Shown: piece by piece, positions 24,415-38,111 of the stretch
Layout: each line of letters starts with the position of its first letter
How positions within the stretch are numbered: the first letter of the stretch is position 1
Assembly: GCA_023014485.1 (NCBI GenBank)
Contig: JAJOZX010012280.1
Location: 1 to 64,000 of the forward strand
DNA: 64,000 nucleotides
Reading direction: 5' to 3'
From: Bathynomus jamesi
Lineage: Eukaryota; Arthropoda; Malacostraca; Isopoda; Cirolanidae
Translations under genes and position numbers: made by a program
Notes under the pieces: generated by a model
What the model was told of the DNA's origin: nothing
What the model saw: only the letters and a program-made list of their open reading frames with translations
The model's database searches: none

Positions 24415-27400
24415 TAGTTCAACATTCACATTTAACTATTTTTCTACAAGTACTCTTAAATATTGAAGGTATTATGTATGAATTCACTACTTTTTTTTTT
24501 TTTTTTTTTTTTTTTTCCCCCGTCCCTTATTGATTGAATTAATTTAATTCTTAAGTGGTTTTAAACTATTTGTTCAGCTTTAAAGCAAAATTTCATATCG
24601 GAGCGCTTTTGTTCAAATTTACTAAAAATAAAAATAAAACAAAAAGATTAGTACTTATTTGAAAAAATAATAATAATTCTTAAGTTTAGATTGTAAATAT
24701 GTTTGAATTTACAATTAATTTTCATTCTAGAATTTGATCTCAAAATTCTATTCTATTTTTTATTGGAATTCATTAGATTTTTAGGTTCGTAAATAAAGCT
24801 TCCCCAATTTTTTTTTTTGTACACTTATTATTAGAGTCCATAGGTAAATATTTAATAGCGTACGTGGGCTGCGCTGCTCAACAAATTTTACTAATTCAAG
24901 CGAATTGTACGTGACGTAATGGCGTACATTCATTTTATATCTTCAGTGAAGATGTATTTTCATAATGATAGTTCCAAAATATTCTGGGAAAAGAAAACAA
25001 AATGGCTATCTTGAATCACTTCGTATTTGGAAGATTCAGCTATGTTTATGGGGTTTTATGATTATAATATCCTTATCATTCCTTATAATTGAGAACGTAT
25101 TCAACGCCTGTGGATCTTATAGTGAATAGATAACCAGGTTTTCATAGTTTGTGCAATGCCACACTGTTGGACTTTTTTTTTTTTTTCTTTTTTCCTCTTT
25201 TTTTCACCATACATAATCATTCAAAAGTTAATTTTGGATCAACCTTCTCCAGGAAAAGTAGCTTTTCTCGGCCGAGATTTTCATATTTATCCACAGTTTC
25301 CTTTACTCGCTTGGTGAGGAAAGTTGTAGAAATATAATTTGCCATTACCTTGCCAGTGGGTCTTACTTCCCCTTCATAAACCATTCAAGTGTAAGTGATT
25401 TAGTTGGGAATGTTAAAGCGTTGTTGGTTTTTACCCGTTTTATAGTATATATAAATATATAAATACTTATTTTTAACTGCTGTAGTATTTAACTTGGCAG
25501 TAATATGCTCCAGAAGTTAGAGTACATTCTTCTAATTTACTCTATTTTCACTTGCGTTAATTTGAATTATTTCTTAATTAAATTCTTTCAAGTTTACCCG
25601 AGTTAAATTAGGGTTTACGATATTGAGTTTGTCAGAATGTGATAACGAACCCGGTTTAAAATTCAAAATGGGCGTCATGTTTTATGGAGGGCCAGGTTCA
25701 GGTCCTGGTGAATGTGTGATTACCCATCTCTTTATTATAAACATTTCTTCGAAGGCTAAATTAGTAAATATATATTATTAAAATAAGAGTTGAATACTGT
25801 AATTTGCTTCATAAGGAGCGTTTTTATAATACCTACATGATATTGTCATTGAAATATATTTTCAGTGAAGTCACTAAACTTACATAGTCATTTTCAGTGA
25901 TTTTGAGTCACTGAAATATATATATTATAAGATATTGGCATATTTTCATTCATTGCTTTTAAAATGATTGAAAAGTTAATAGTTTTTCACCGACTTGCAA
26001 CCTTTTTTTTTTTTTTTTCTTCTTCATTGGAGTATATTTTGAAGGACTGAAGTCATTTTTTCATGAAAATATTTGTCACGGCACGGATTCCCAGCCGTTA
26101 CTCGCAATTATGTTCACTAATGAAAGGTTTTGTAAACTTATGCAATTCCAGATTAAATTATTTAAATAAAATTTAATTATTTTTTGTTTCAATAAATACC
26201 TGATAATTATATATTTGGATTGTAAATATTATTTACTGAATGAAATCCATCCATAAAATTCAAACCCGTAAAAAAATAGTTTGTTTTTCCTATCAACTAT
26301 CCAACACTTTTTTTTTTTAAGGGGGTGGATAAATGTTTTTCAGTAGTTTTCTATAACTTTCCCTCAGGGGGTAGAAAGAGTGTTGCTATTCCTTTATAGG
26401 GGTGGTAATTCGCTTCCTGCTACGGAGGTTGACGTCTCCGAGGGATACCCAGTCCTAGTTGACCCTGTGGAGATTGTTTCTCAATATTCACAAGGTTTCC
26501 CTGATTTGGTTAACTTGCTGGTGTTGAACCTAAAATGACACATTGGATTTGGGAAATTTGTGAGACGAGTCACAGAGGGAGCGTTTATCCTCCCTGGAAG
26601 GTGAGCAGTGGTGCTGAGCCTGAGATTGGCTGTCGTGGCAGGAGTCCCATTGGAGGACTGGCATTCACTGTCGTGAATGGCATCTAATAATGTTCGTAAT
26701 TATGCTACAATAAATTAACAGTAAAAAGTCGTGATGTACCGATTCCAAAATTTAGTCGATGCCAATTCCTTGCCTATATTTTATAAAATTAATTCCCTTT
26801 ACAAATTTTATTAATCTAATGTGAAAACTTTCAATTTTCATTTTTTTTTTTTTAAATTTCAAATTTGTTTAAATGATTTTCCTAAGTTCACTCCACAATA
26901 TATAGCAACAGAATGCGACTCGCATACCGTAGCTAAAATGATAAAAAAATTATTACTCCGTAAAATAATAAGAATTTGTTTAGTTTCATAAATTGAATAT
27001 CAATATTTAAAGTAATTGTTGAGGAAAAACCATGTTAACAAGGGCAAAATTTTTTATTAAAATAGGCCCTGGTGGCTAATTTAAAAAAAAAAAAAAAAAA
27101 AAATTTGCGTTTATAAAATTATTAAACTACTAAAAATAAAGTAAACATAATAAAATGGTTTAATCTATAACTTGTCAATTACAACTTGATATAGAATTAT
27201 TAATAATATAAAGTAGGAGATTACCATAGTTTGTAATATTTAGAGATTAGTTAGAGAATGTAAATGTATGGACGACGACTTATTGAGCTTTACCTTTTTC
27301 GTGATTTGTAAAATATTTTTATATACCGTAATTACACTTCGAAATTAGTATAAATTGTCAGTGTTTTTTGTCTTAAATTTTCTATTTATTTAGATTTTGT

Positions 27401-30400
27401 AATGAAAATTTTAAAATTTCAATTAATCGGTGATAAAATCGGCTAAATTTGGCCCGTGCCTAAAAAATGGACTATTCTCCCGATGACGATTAATCGGTAC
27501 ACCACCACTAAGTGAAGATATACCACTAGCGTTTCACTAAGTTAAAGAAAAATGTTAATTCAGTCACACAAAACTGATATTTTTCCTTTTATATTTTGTA
27601 TTGACGCCCCGGCAACACAGTGGTTACAGTGATGGACTCTTGAGTGGTTAGGTTCTGGTTCCTCGGTTGGGTTGAGTTGGCCGCTTACCCTGTCATTGCT
27701 CAGACTAAAGGTGACCCATGGGGCGCACGCACCGCGACATCGTGGGAAAATTGGCTTCCTGGCTGATGCCCCCCTTTTTTTTATTTCTTGTCAAGCTTTG
27801 TTTTAATCAAATTTCTTGTCATGTTTTTAAATCTGGTTTTAGGATCGATTCTAGAAAGTTCCCTCGATCTTTATGCACTATTTTGTCAGATTTAGGTCCG
27901 AGTAACGTTAATAGGGTCTGCAAAGAACCAGGGGATTTGGGAGAACCCCCTAGATATTTTTAGGTTAGAAAATTACGTGTAGTAATGGAATTCTCACTGT
28001 ATTTTCTGTACTTAATACAACTGCTACACAGCGCGCACCCACTAGATTCCCGTCCTTCACAGATCGGGGAGGGAGGTAAGCGGGATACCCCGTTATTTAT
28101 TTCACCAGTGATCGGTCACCCAGGGGTTCTTTTTCGGAGAAAAAAAAAAATCGAGAGTACCTTCGAAGACTAACCACTCCGTCCCTCATAGTGGAATTTT
28201 CCGCTGTGGATTACCGAAAATAGGGTTCGAGAGTCGTGACTATAATTGAGTCGATGGGTTGTTGAGAGGCTTATTGGATACGCTATATATGGAATCAGAC
28301 ATGATACACGACACCACAACCACAAAAGGGTTTCTGCCACGAAGCTTAAGAACAAAATGATTTTCCCCTCTCAAATCAGGCTCTCTAAGTTGACGGTTGT
28401 TACATACCAGCTGCTGCTCACCCTCGATTGAACTATTTCTGGGAGACCTTTCTCCGCCTCCCCCAGAACAGTGTTGGTGGATAATGCGTTACTTCCCAAC
28501 ATGTTGATAGGCTATTTGTAGGGAAACTTTACCCTTCCAAGGCCAACTATATTTCTTTTTAATTTGACGCAATTCCTCTGCTGGTGTTTTATGGTCCCTT
28601 GTTTACTTGTGTTTTCACTTCCGCAGCGTTCCACCGTACAACTTGCAATAGTATCTCTGCGCTTATCCAGGATATGTACTGTTTTTTTTGCACATTTGCT
28701 CTGGTATTGTATCTGTCTGAGGATGTTATCTCTTACCTCCTCATACCGCTCTAATTGTTGAGGGAACTTGATTGTCAGCTTAGTTGATACGATGTTTTGG
28801 CTTCTCCCGATTCTAACGTGATGACCATTACAGCTGACTTTCTTTAGGGTGTGTCGGTGCAGGATATACTACGCACTACCACTGTCAAATAGTTTTGCTT
28901 TGATGATTTAAGAGAAACCGACATATAAAGCCTCCATAGAGGCCGTTTGTACTACTAGCTTTCACCGGTGAGACCAAGAGGAACGGGTAGGTTGCTCTCG
29001 CAGAATGGCTGCGAGTTACCCCAATTAAGATGAGCGTGGCCAATATGGAGGCTTGGAAGGCCAATTTCATATACGGCTTTGGAACAGAACGTCCTCAATA
29101 TTCAGCTGCGTGTTAACAAACCGGGTGGACAAAAAGCGAATTCCGTGTTTTTGAAGGTTCATTTTAGTTTCGTAATTACACACACACACTTTGATTTTTA
29201 AATATAGACTGGTTAAAGGGACTTTTTTTTTGTTCATATATTATTTCAATTACGTGTAAGTGTACCAACGTGTTTTCATTCACTGCTTATTTTTAATAAA
29301 CACATATTTCTTTGGGTGATTTTATGCACAGGATTAAATTTTGGCCTTTCAGAAATTAACCAAAACTAAGATGCATAAACCCTAACCTAACTAAAATAGA
29401 AATTATATTATAACCCACCTATAGCCTAAATGAAGGCAATATCTTGGACCGAAAGTACACAATACACTTTTCGAAATTAAAATCGACGCAATGATAGACG
29501 AACAACTATTTAACAGAAGTGATTTGTACTATCCTAACTTATAATACGCATCCTTTTGAAACGATGTCATTATTTTTGTGAAGATATTGCGTTCATTTAA
29601 TATATATATATATATTTTTTTTTTTATTTTAGCAATTAAGAAAGGCCAAAATTGAATTCTGCGCATAAAACTATGAAATTACCTAAAAAAAAACTTTTTT
29701 ATTAAAAATCAGCAGTGAATGAACCTGAGAAACCTCGAGGCCCGAACTGTAGCGTAGTTGTGACATTTTAAAACTGGTTTTCGCGCTAAACTACTCTCCT
29801 TATTCCAAGTCCCTGAAAAGATTTTTTTCCCTTGATAAATTTGATGTCATTTGGTACCTATTGCGATTTTGTACATAAATCCTTTCTAGTTACAGAGCTT
29901 GTTAAACCTGAGACAGATAGGTTAGGTCCTCTCGAAAGCCGGCACGCCGTATCGAAGAGAACGAAATCTGTTTGAATGTAAATTGTTTGAGCAAGCGCAT
30001 TATGCAAATGTTTTGATAATAATTACCTTGCGTTGATCCTTCTACAAACTAGTTATCAGTTTCTCTACCTCGAAAACATACTTGAAGACATTTTGCTGGA
30101 CTAATAAGTACCAGATCTAACTTACTTGAGAAAAGTTAGTTTTGGAGAAGGCCTAACCTATCACAGCTTCAGGTTTGACAAGCCCTATATTTGGAAGGAA
30201 TTCGCGTAGAAAGTAGTGCGTGTCAGTCTACAGGAAATCTAGTAAAGAAAACCATCTTCCTCGGAGACTGGGTAAGAAATGAGTAGTTTAACCTGGCAAT
30301 CGTGAAAACAGTTATTAAAACGCTCTATTAACCCATTAACAGAATAAATAAATAACTATACTGCTTCTAATAGAGATTATATGTTAAGTTGGTGTTAGGA

Positions 30401-30628
30401 AGGAAACCAAGCTATGCCTATCATATTTATTAAAAAACCACAGAGAACTTTTAACTTGTTACTTCACTGAAATAAGTTGTACAAATAATTTGTTTGTCAA
30501 AAAAGTTTCCAACCTCTACAAATCGTTGAAATCAATAAAACTTCTTTAAAAGAAAGAAAATCAGTCTTTGGTCTCCCAATACATATATATATACACAAAG
30601 AAGAAGAACGACGAATATGTCTCTGTGG
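24415..30628. other. Gene-free AT-rich region between DCUN1D and Myt1
   Basis: Poly-T tracts (24491-24516, 26001-26020), a poly-A tract (about 27081-27101) and a (CA) run at 29178-29189 occur. A region at about 26728-27508 has GTGATGTACCGATT and ATCGGTACACCACCAC as possible inverted ends of a decayed hAT-type MITE. I see no supported exon; short open frames here have no recognisable domain. Confidence 0.5.
27601..27735 (+). repeat. tRNA-derived SINE (family B), plus copy
   Basis: Contains GCCCCGGCAACACAGTGGTTAC followed by GGTTCTGGTTCCTCGG and GTTGAGTTGGCCGCTTACCC. The same string order occurs inverted at 42082-42240, including TTGAGTTGGCTGCTTTCTCC and GGTGACCCTTGGGGC. Internal A/B-box-like motifs suggest a tRNA-derived promoter. 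Confidence 0.65.
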
Positions 30629-33600
30629 TTAATAATCATCATCGGATGAATCAACGGTGTTGAATACCTCGAGAAGGTTTCGAGCCGTTACGTCTATAGA
30701 ATATAAACCTCGTTCCTCTTGCGTCGTCGACTGATTGGCGAGATCGTCGTGAGAGGCATCCAAACTCGAAAAGGACGACTCGTTGAAGTTGAATTTGTTT
30801 CCATCGACGGAGTCTTCATCGCTAGAAGACAAATCACGAGTTTTAATTGGGCAGGAGAGATAGATATTCGAAGAGTGGGGAATAATACTTTTAAGATTCT
30901 TCAACCTCCTCCGTAATATCTCAGGTCGTGGTTGTGGGGTTAACAGCTTTACCGAGGACGACAATTAATATAATCGTGGTTCATATATCACGTTATGAAG
31001 TAAATCGGTTTACTCGCTATAAACTATAACAACATACATATACACACGTCGTGCAGGTAGGCACCTTTTAATTTGAGTTGAACGAGATTAAGCGACGCTG
31101 AGTCTGCTTATAATATCCCGCCTCTACATTCAAATGTAGCTACAAGCAGATGGTTGGGACTCGACATGAAAAATGTAATTGGTGTCCAGAAAAATAATGA
31201 CTTCGAAAAACTATTGCATGAAAAGGGTCAAATTTGACTTGTCATACCAGTTGAGGGTTAAAGAACTAATATATATATATATTTTTTTTTCTTTTACCCA
31301 AAACAAGTCATTAACTTAAAATACCACGTTAGTGATTCCTTTTAATACCTTCGGGAATGTATATACACAATAAATACATACAAGCGGTAGCTCGCTATCG
31401 CCACCCTCCGGATTTTTTTTTCACTTGGTTATAGATTTAAAATTATATTATGAAGTCCTCATCGGAAGAAGAGGCTAAGCGACAAAAGTATGGCATATCA
31501 GTGGATGGTACAATCGTAACCACCAGTACTCTATAAAATATCGATAATATAATTACAAAAATTGTAAGGAGTCATAACTGCAAATCGATGAAAGAATCGA
31601 GCTTAATATCCCAATTAAAGTGAGAATCCGTTCGAGCTATCCAATAAATCACAAATGTAAAGAGAAAAAGACTTCTTTTTTAAACTTTTTCATGTATTTT
31701 TTTTTATACATGGTGTACATAAAGTCAGGATCTATGTTTGTGAAGCACTTGGAAATTATACGGAATTCAATCATAAATGATAAAGTGGTAACATTTATTA
31801 AATAATTAAGAGTAGGATTCGACGTGACGCCCATCAGTATCCCTGCACAGCTCAAATCGTTCCGCAGCATTTCTAAACACATTCTGGAGCATTTTCGGGG
31901 TTATGTTACCTGCAGCAGTTCGTATACGTGTAGGTAAGTTTTCAAGACTCGTAACCTTCGTCTGATAGACGGCGATTTGATAAAGCCCCATGCAAAGAAA
32001 TCTAAAGGGGTTAAATCTGGTCATCTCGCTGGCCAAGGTCTGTTGCTTCCGCGTCCGATCCAGCGATTTGGAAAACGTCCATTTAGATAATCCTGAACAA
32101 TTTTGGCATAGTGACAAGGAGCACCATCATGTTGATAGACGACGGGGATAGGATTGTTAGTACCGTCGTCTATCAACATGATGGTGCTCCTTGTCACTAT
32201 GCCAAAATTGTTCAGGATTATCTAAATGGACGTTTTCCAAATCGCTGGATCGGACGCGGAAGCAACAGACCTTGTGTCGCGAGATGACCAGATTTAACCC
32301 CTTTAGATTTCTTTGCATGGGGCTTTATCGAGTCGCACGTCTATCAGACGAAGATTACGAGTCTTGAAAACTTACGTACACGTATACGAACTGCTGCAGA
32401 TAACATAACCCCGCAAATGCTCCAGAATGTGTTTAGAAATGCTGCGGAACGATTTGAGCTGTGCAGGGATACTGATGGGCGTCACGTCGAATCCTACTCT
32501 TAATTATTTAATAAATGTTACCACTTTATCATTTTATGATTGAATTCCATATAATTTCCAAGTGCTTCACAAAAATAGATCCTGACTTTATGTACACCCT
32601 GTATATCACAGTATAAATGTGAAGCTCAAGATTTTCACGGCTGCGTTCTTTTCTGTAGTTTTATCGCGGTGCCCAGTAACCGGTGACCTAGGACCGGGAA
32701 ACTTGACAGAGCACATCGTCAGTCATTGGGCTATCAGTTGGTGATGGTTGTAGAATTTTCCGATGTGCCGCTTAGGCTGTGCACGGTTCCGAAGATATCG
32801 GACACAGACACATTTTACCTCAATAGTATATATGATTCCTAAACGCATTAATAATGTACTTAACGTCTTTAACTTCCTTTGTAACGGCAAAGGTCACATG
32901 ACGTATGGTACTTACAGCTTTACGCGAGATCTGATCCACTACCGCACAAATCCGAGCAGAGGTTCGAACATAGGAACTTCAGTATTAACAGCCAGTTATC
33001 CTACCGCAAGGATAACACCTAATCAACTACCAAACATAACATAACTCGTTACCTGTGACACCGCGAGAAGTTATGACGGGGATGAATTTGTCTCCTTTTC
33101 ATGGAAGATATTGGTGTAGAGTTGATGATTGGTTTCATTAAAGAGAAGCTCGAAGTTTCTTCATACCCACTCAAGCAAAGGGAACCGACAGAATCTGTGA
33201 AGTATCGTTTCATTTTTACTTCTGATATACAAATATGGGAGAAAGTGTAGTTTACGTTCCCCTACATTACCCTAGTGCAGTTTACGTTCCCCTACATTAC
33301 CCGTGTGTAGTTTACGTTCCCCTACATTACCCGTGTGCAGTTTACGTTCCCCTACATTACCCGTGTGTAGTTTACGTTCCCCTACATTACCCGTGTGTAG
33401 TTTACGTTCCCCTACATTACCCGTGTGTAGTTTACGTTCCCCTACATTACCCGTGTGCAGTTTACGTTCCCCTACATTACCCGTGTGTAGTTTACGTTCC
33501 CCTACATTACCCGTGTGTAGTTTACGTTCCCCTACATTACCCGTGTGTAGTTTACGTTCCCCTACATTATCCTAGTGTAGTTTACTTTCCCCAACTTTGT

Positions 33601-34879
33601 CCGGGTATACCTAATCAAATAAAAGGTTAAAACTAACGAATACATTACTTAACCAAAAAAAAAATTTATATATACAGTGGACCCCCGCTTACCGATTGGT
33701 TCGTGTTACGATTAAGCCTCATTGAGAATATATTGCCCGTGTAATGATTAATTTCCGTGTAACGATTTTTGAACGATCGCGCCAAATTCACGATGGAATA
33801 ATTTTCTCCTCCAACCCCACGACTACCACCATCGATTTTCATCCATGTTACACTCCACCAACCTAAGGTAAATAATTTTTTTTATTTATTTCTTTATTTA
33901 ATTATGTTTAATTGTTATTATTATTTATTTACAGCGAAATAAGTTATAATACATTTTTGGTGTTAAAATATCCTTTTAAACATGGAAAATTAGTGTTTTT
34001 AAGTCTTGCAAGAGTGTATTTTCGAAAAATTTGCACCAGTTAAGCCATTTACATGTTATAATGGGTTCGTGTACCGATGGTTTATTTTGAACCAATTACG
34101 ATCGTTAAACGGGGGTCCACTATATATATATATATATATATATACATACACACACATATACATATATATACATACACACATACATATATATATATACACA
34201 CATACATATATATAAATGATCGAAAAACTGGTACCAAACCTAAAACTAAACCCAATTACCATTCAAACAACACTGGAAAATAGGAAAGGCAGAATGTGTA
34301 GTGTTCCCAAATTAAAAGCACGACAAGGGACCTCCTCAACCCTGCAGGAAAATAGCTTGGTTGTCAGGGGGCCCAAGACTTTTCAACCAGCTTCCTAAGG
34401 ACCTCAGAAACGTAACGGGGGTCAAAGTTGAAGTCTTCAAGAAAAGACTGGATGCCTGGCTCAGGACAGTACCAGATGAGCCGGGCGTGCCTGGCTATGT
34501 ACGGTGGAGAGCGCAAGAAAGTAACTCGCTCCTCCACCAGGCCAGACCTAGAGGCGGGGCCACCAGCTTGACCTCCGTGTGAAGAGAGACCAACACACGA
34601 AACAACATAAGGTTCATAAGGTATACATACATACATTATAACTGCAAACACGCAGTATAATTAACGTAAAGAACGACGCTTTGTATAGGAGAATTACCCG
34701 CGCAAGATGAGAGCGAAAGAACGAAACAAATGACCGGCAATCGGAAGATCCCGGGTTCGATTCCCGGGTGGTTACCTCATTTTTTCATTTGTTTCGTTCT
34801 TTCGCTCTCGCGCGGATAATTCTCCTATACAAAGCTTCGTTCTTTACGTTGATATATATATATATATATATTATAATAT

Positions 34880-34933
<54 letters not shown>

Positions 34934-36139
34934 ATATATATATGGTGAAGATTTTGCTAAAGGTACATATTGTGAGGTTGATCATTTTATAATAGCAGTA
35001 TCCACACCAAAAATCAAGGCTGTGGGACCTTCGCAACCCCCCCGCCCTACCGATACTCATTTTTTTTCATATGAATTTGCATGGGAAATAGGCCAAAAAT
35101 TGAAAATCGTTAAAATCGACCCTAAATATTAATTTTTTTGCTTTCGGATGGCCAAAATCGGGTTCCCCGGCACGAATTACATCAGAATAGACCATTCACC
35201 AACTTTTTTTGAGATCGGGGGGTAGGGGGTAAGGTCTTAAATCCGGTGCTGACTCATAGCACCGCATATAAGACCTAATATTACATTATTTTTTTTTTTT
35301 TTCTTTCCAGATTCCTATTTAGGTACCTAGAATGTTAAGTTTGTATTAAAATACGTTATTTAATTTTAAAATATCAGTAATAAATAAAATATAGTTAAAA
35401 TCTTATTAAATTAAATTATGGCTACTAGAAAAAGAAGCCACAATGCAGCCTTTTGCAGTAGAAATTTTGAGCTACCAAGATCTATAAATTTTCTAGCAAA
35501 TGATTATATTGATTTGATTAATTGGAATGAGCAGATAATCACTCCTCCACCTTTGCCAAGTAATTTTACCAATGAGCAATTGCTTCAGATTAGAACTAAA
35601 CCTCTAGAAATACTAGATTTTCCATGTCACAGCCAAAGCATTTAACGGGGTGTGAACTTAGTAACTAAATCTAGCCAGGAAAGAATGGGTTATATTAATC
35701 GGCATAAATTTATTTTAAATACTTTAAAGTCTAGAAAAGAACTGCCTACTTTTGAGTAGAAAGGTCAATGGAAGGAATAAAAAAAACTAGTTTTAGGTCA
35801 AAAATTTTATTGAATTTCTGTCTCTTAATTTCTAAATTTCTACCAATAATAGCTAAAAATGTATGTATTAAATTTTCTTTTCATGCATTATTGTATTTTA
35901 AAAATTTTTTTTCATAAAAAAATAAATATAACCGTTTTATAAGCGAACTTTTGTAGTAATAATAAAATTTCGAAGTAAATCGCAAATTATCTCGAATTTT
36001 ATGAATTTTCTGAAAAAAACTGAAACCGGTAGGGGGGGGGGAGGGTCCTCAGAATTAAAAAATATTTACCAGGGTGTTACTATGATTGATTGAACCACCT
36101 CACATTATGTACGTAAGAAATCAAAAATTTCAACCCGGC

Positions 36140-36208
<69 letters not shown>

Positions 36209-38065
36209 CAGGGTGGGCCGTAAGTTTCCATACATAGGAAAAATAAACATTTTTTTATGGACAACCATTTTTATTTATATAATATGCTCTACATGGTTGC
36301 CATTGTTTTGAAAACACATTTCAATACGTGTTCCCCACTGTTGATGAACACGCATTAGCACAGTTGACGTTATGCTTGTAATGGCGTTGGTGATACGTTC
36401 CTTTAGATGATTTATGTCTCGTATCTTTTCCTGATACACCATGGCCTTGAAGTGCCCCCAAAGATAGAAATCAAGGGGGGTGAGATCTGGGGATCTGGGA
36501 GGCCACTCCACAGGACCACGCCGACCAATCCAAGCATCCGGAAACTGCTGATCCAAATACCGACGCACGTGAAGACCATAATTTAAATTTTCCTATGTAT
36601 GGAAACTTACGGCCCACCCTGTATATATATATATATATTTTTTTTGACGATTGGTTAAGTCGTAATATTTTCGTTAGTTTTAACATTATTTAATGGATTC
36701 ATTTAAAAAACGTCTCCTAAAGATCCTAGTGTAGTTTACGTTCCCCAACTTTGACCTAGTGTAGTTTGTCCCTTTTGCTGGCATATTTACTAATATAATT
36801 TGATAATTCCTTCGTAAGAGAAATAAATTATTGTATTATACGTTCAATGCAAGTTTTAAAATTATAACTACAACGTTATTAAGTATGAAATATATCATTC
36901 GGATCATTAGGCCTAAAACTGAAATCAATCTTCAAGCGAACGGTTTTGAGTTTGTTTTATATATGTTACGGCCTTTTTGCGTAATGGCATTAAATGACAG
37001 GCCACTTTGCAAACAGGCCGACATTTTGGCCATTTTGCAAAATGATTGGTAATCCTGCCGGTCATTTTGCGAAAAGACAGAACTTCAGTTAAGAGATTCA
37101 ATCCAGTTCGACAGCTTCGGAGTAGTCCTGGCGTATACCCTTCGAAACTGTGTCGAACTGGACATTGAATGCCCGGTTAGGTCAACTGTCCGCCCTTGAC
37201 GATTGGGTTAAGTCGTGATAATTTCGTCGTTTAACGAAAATATCACGATTTAACTCTTTGGCAAAAAGGCCGTAACATAGTATATACAGTGGATACCCCC
37301 TAATTCGTTTTTTCTTTAATTCGATTAGCATTCTGAGTACGAATTTTTTGAGAAAATTTCATACTTTTTTCCAAAAAAAAAAAAAAAATAGAAAATGAAG
37401 TAGAAAAGGTACGAAATAGAAACAGCGGAGAAAATTTCATACTTTCTTCCAAAGAATGTGAATTAAGTGAAAAAGTACAAAATGGAACTAACGGAAAAAA
37501 TTTCGCAGTGAACGAATTAACCTAAATATAATACGAAAATACCACGCGAGCCTCTAACAAGCCCTAACGCGATGCTTCGGCCGACGCCCGCTAGGTCACC
37601 TGCGCATGCTCTGATATGTTGGGGAGTACGAAAGAGTGCTAATTACAGGATACCTTTTGGGGAGGGGAGGGTATGAAAAAGTGCGAATTGGGGCGACAGG
37701 TTTCCTGAAAGTGCTAATTAGGACACATTTGGTACATTTCGGTTAATTAGTAAATTCCCTTAACCCTTTAAGGATGGATGGTACCTTAAGGTCCACCAGA
37801 AATAATAATATAAATTGTACTACAATGCCTCGTTTCTATAAATGTTTCTACGTGTTTATATATAGATGTCATTTGGTTGTCGGGAAAGGAACCCAAAATG
37901 TGTATCATTTCAGTGACTAGTTACTAAAATATTTAGTTTTGAATAACAATAAAACCTATACGTTCTGGTAACAAGAGTGGCCGCATATGCTGCGGACTCG
38001 TCCGTAAAGGGTTAATTCGACCGGGGGTAGAGCCCGAAAGGTGTTGAAGTAGGGGGTATCCACTG

Positions 38066-38111
<46 letters not shown>

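Noticed and set aside
28885..29070. Small frames in the DCUN1D-Myt1 interval as genes
   Set aside because: No domain, no splice context and no similarity recognised.
33248..33590. Regular 30-bp repeats resembling a CRISPR array
   Set aside because: Units are head to tail without unique spacers, and the genome is eukaryotic.
33235..33630. 131-codon open frame with VYVPLHYPCV repeats
   Set aside because: It is produced by a 30-bp minisatellite that is open in more than one frame and lies in an intron on the opposite strand of Myt1.
34006..34283. Open frames rich in Ile, Tyr, His and Thr
   Set aside because: Translation of a (TA)n/(CATA)n microsatellite.
34745..34790. tRNA gene
   Set aside because: Only a T-arm/B-box-like hairpin is present, inside a fold-back element; no acceptor stem or anticodon arm.
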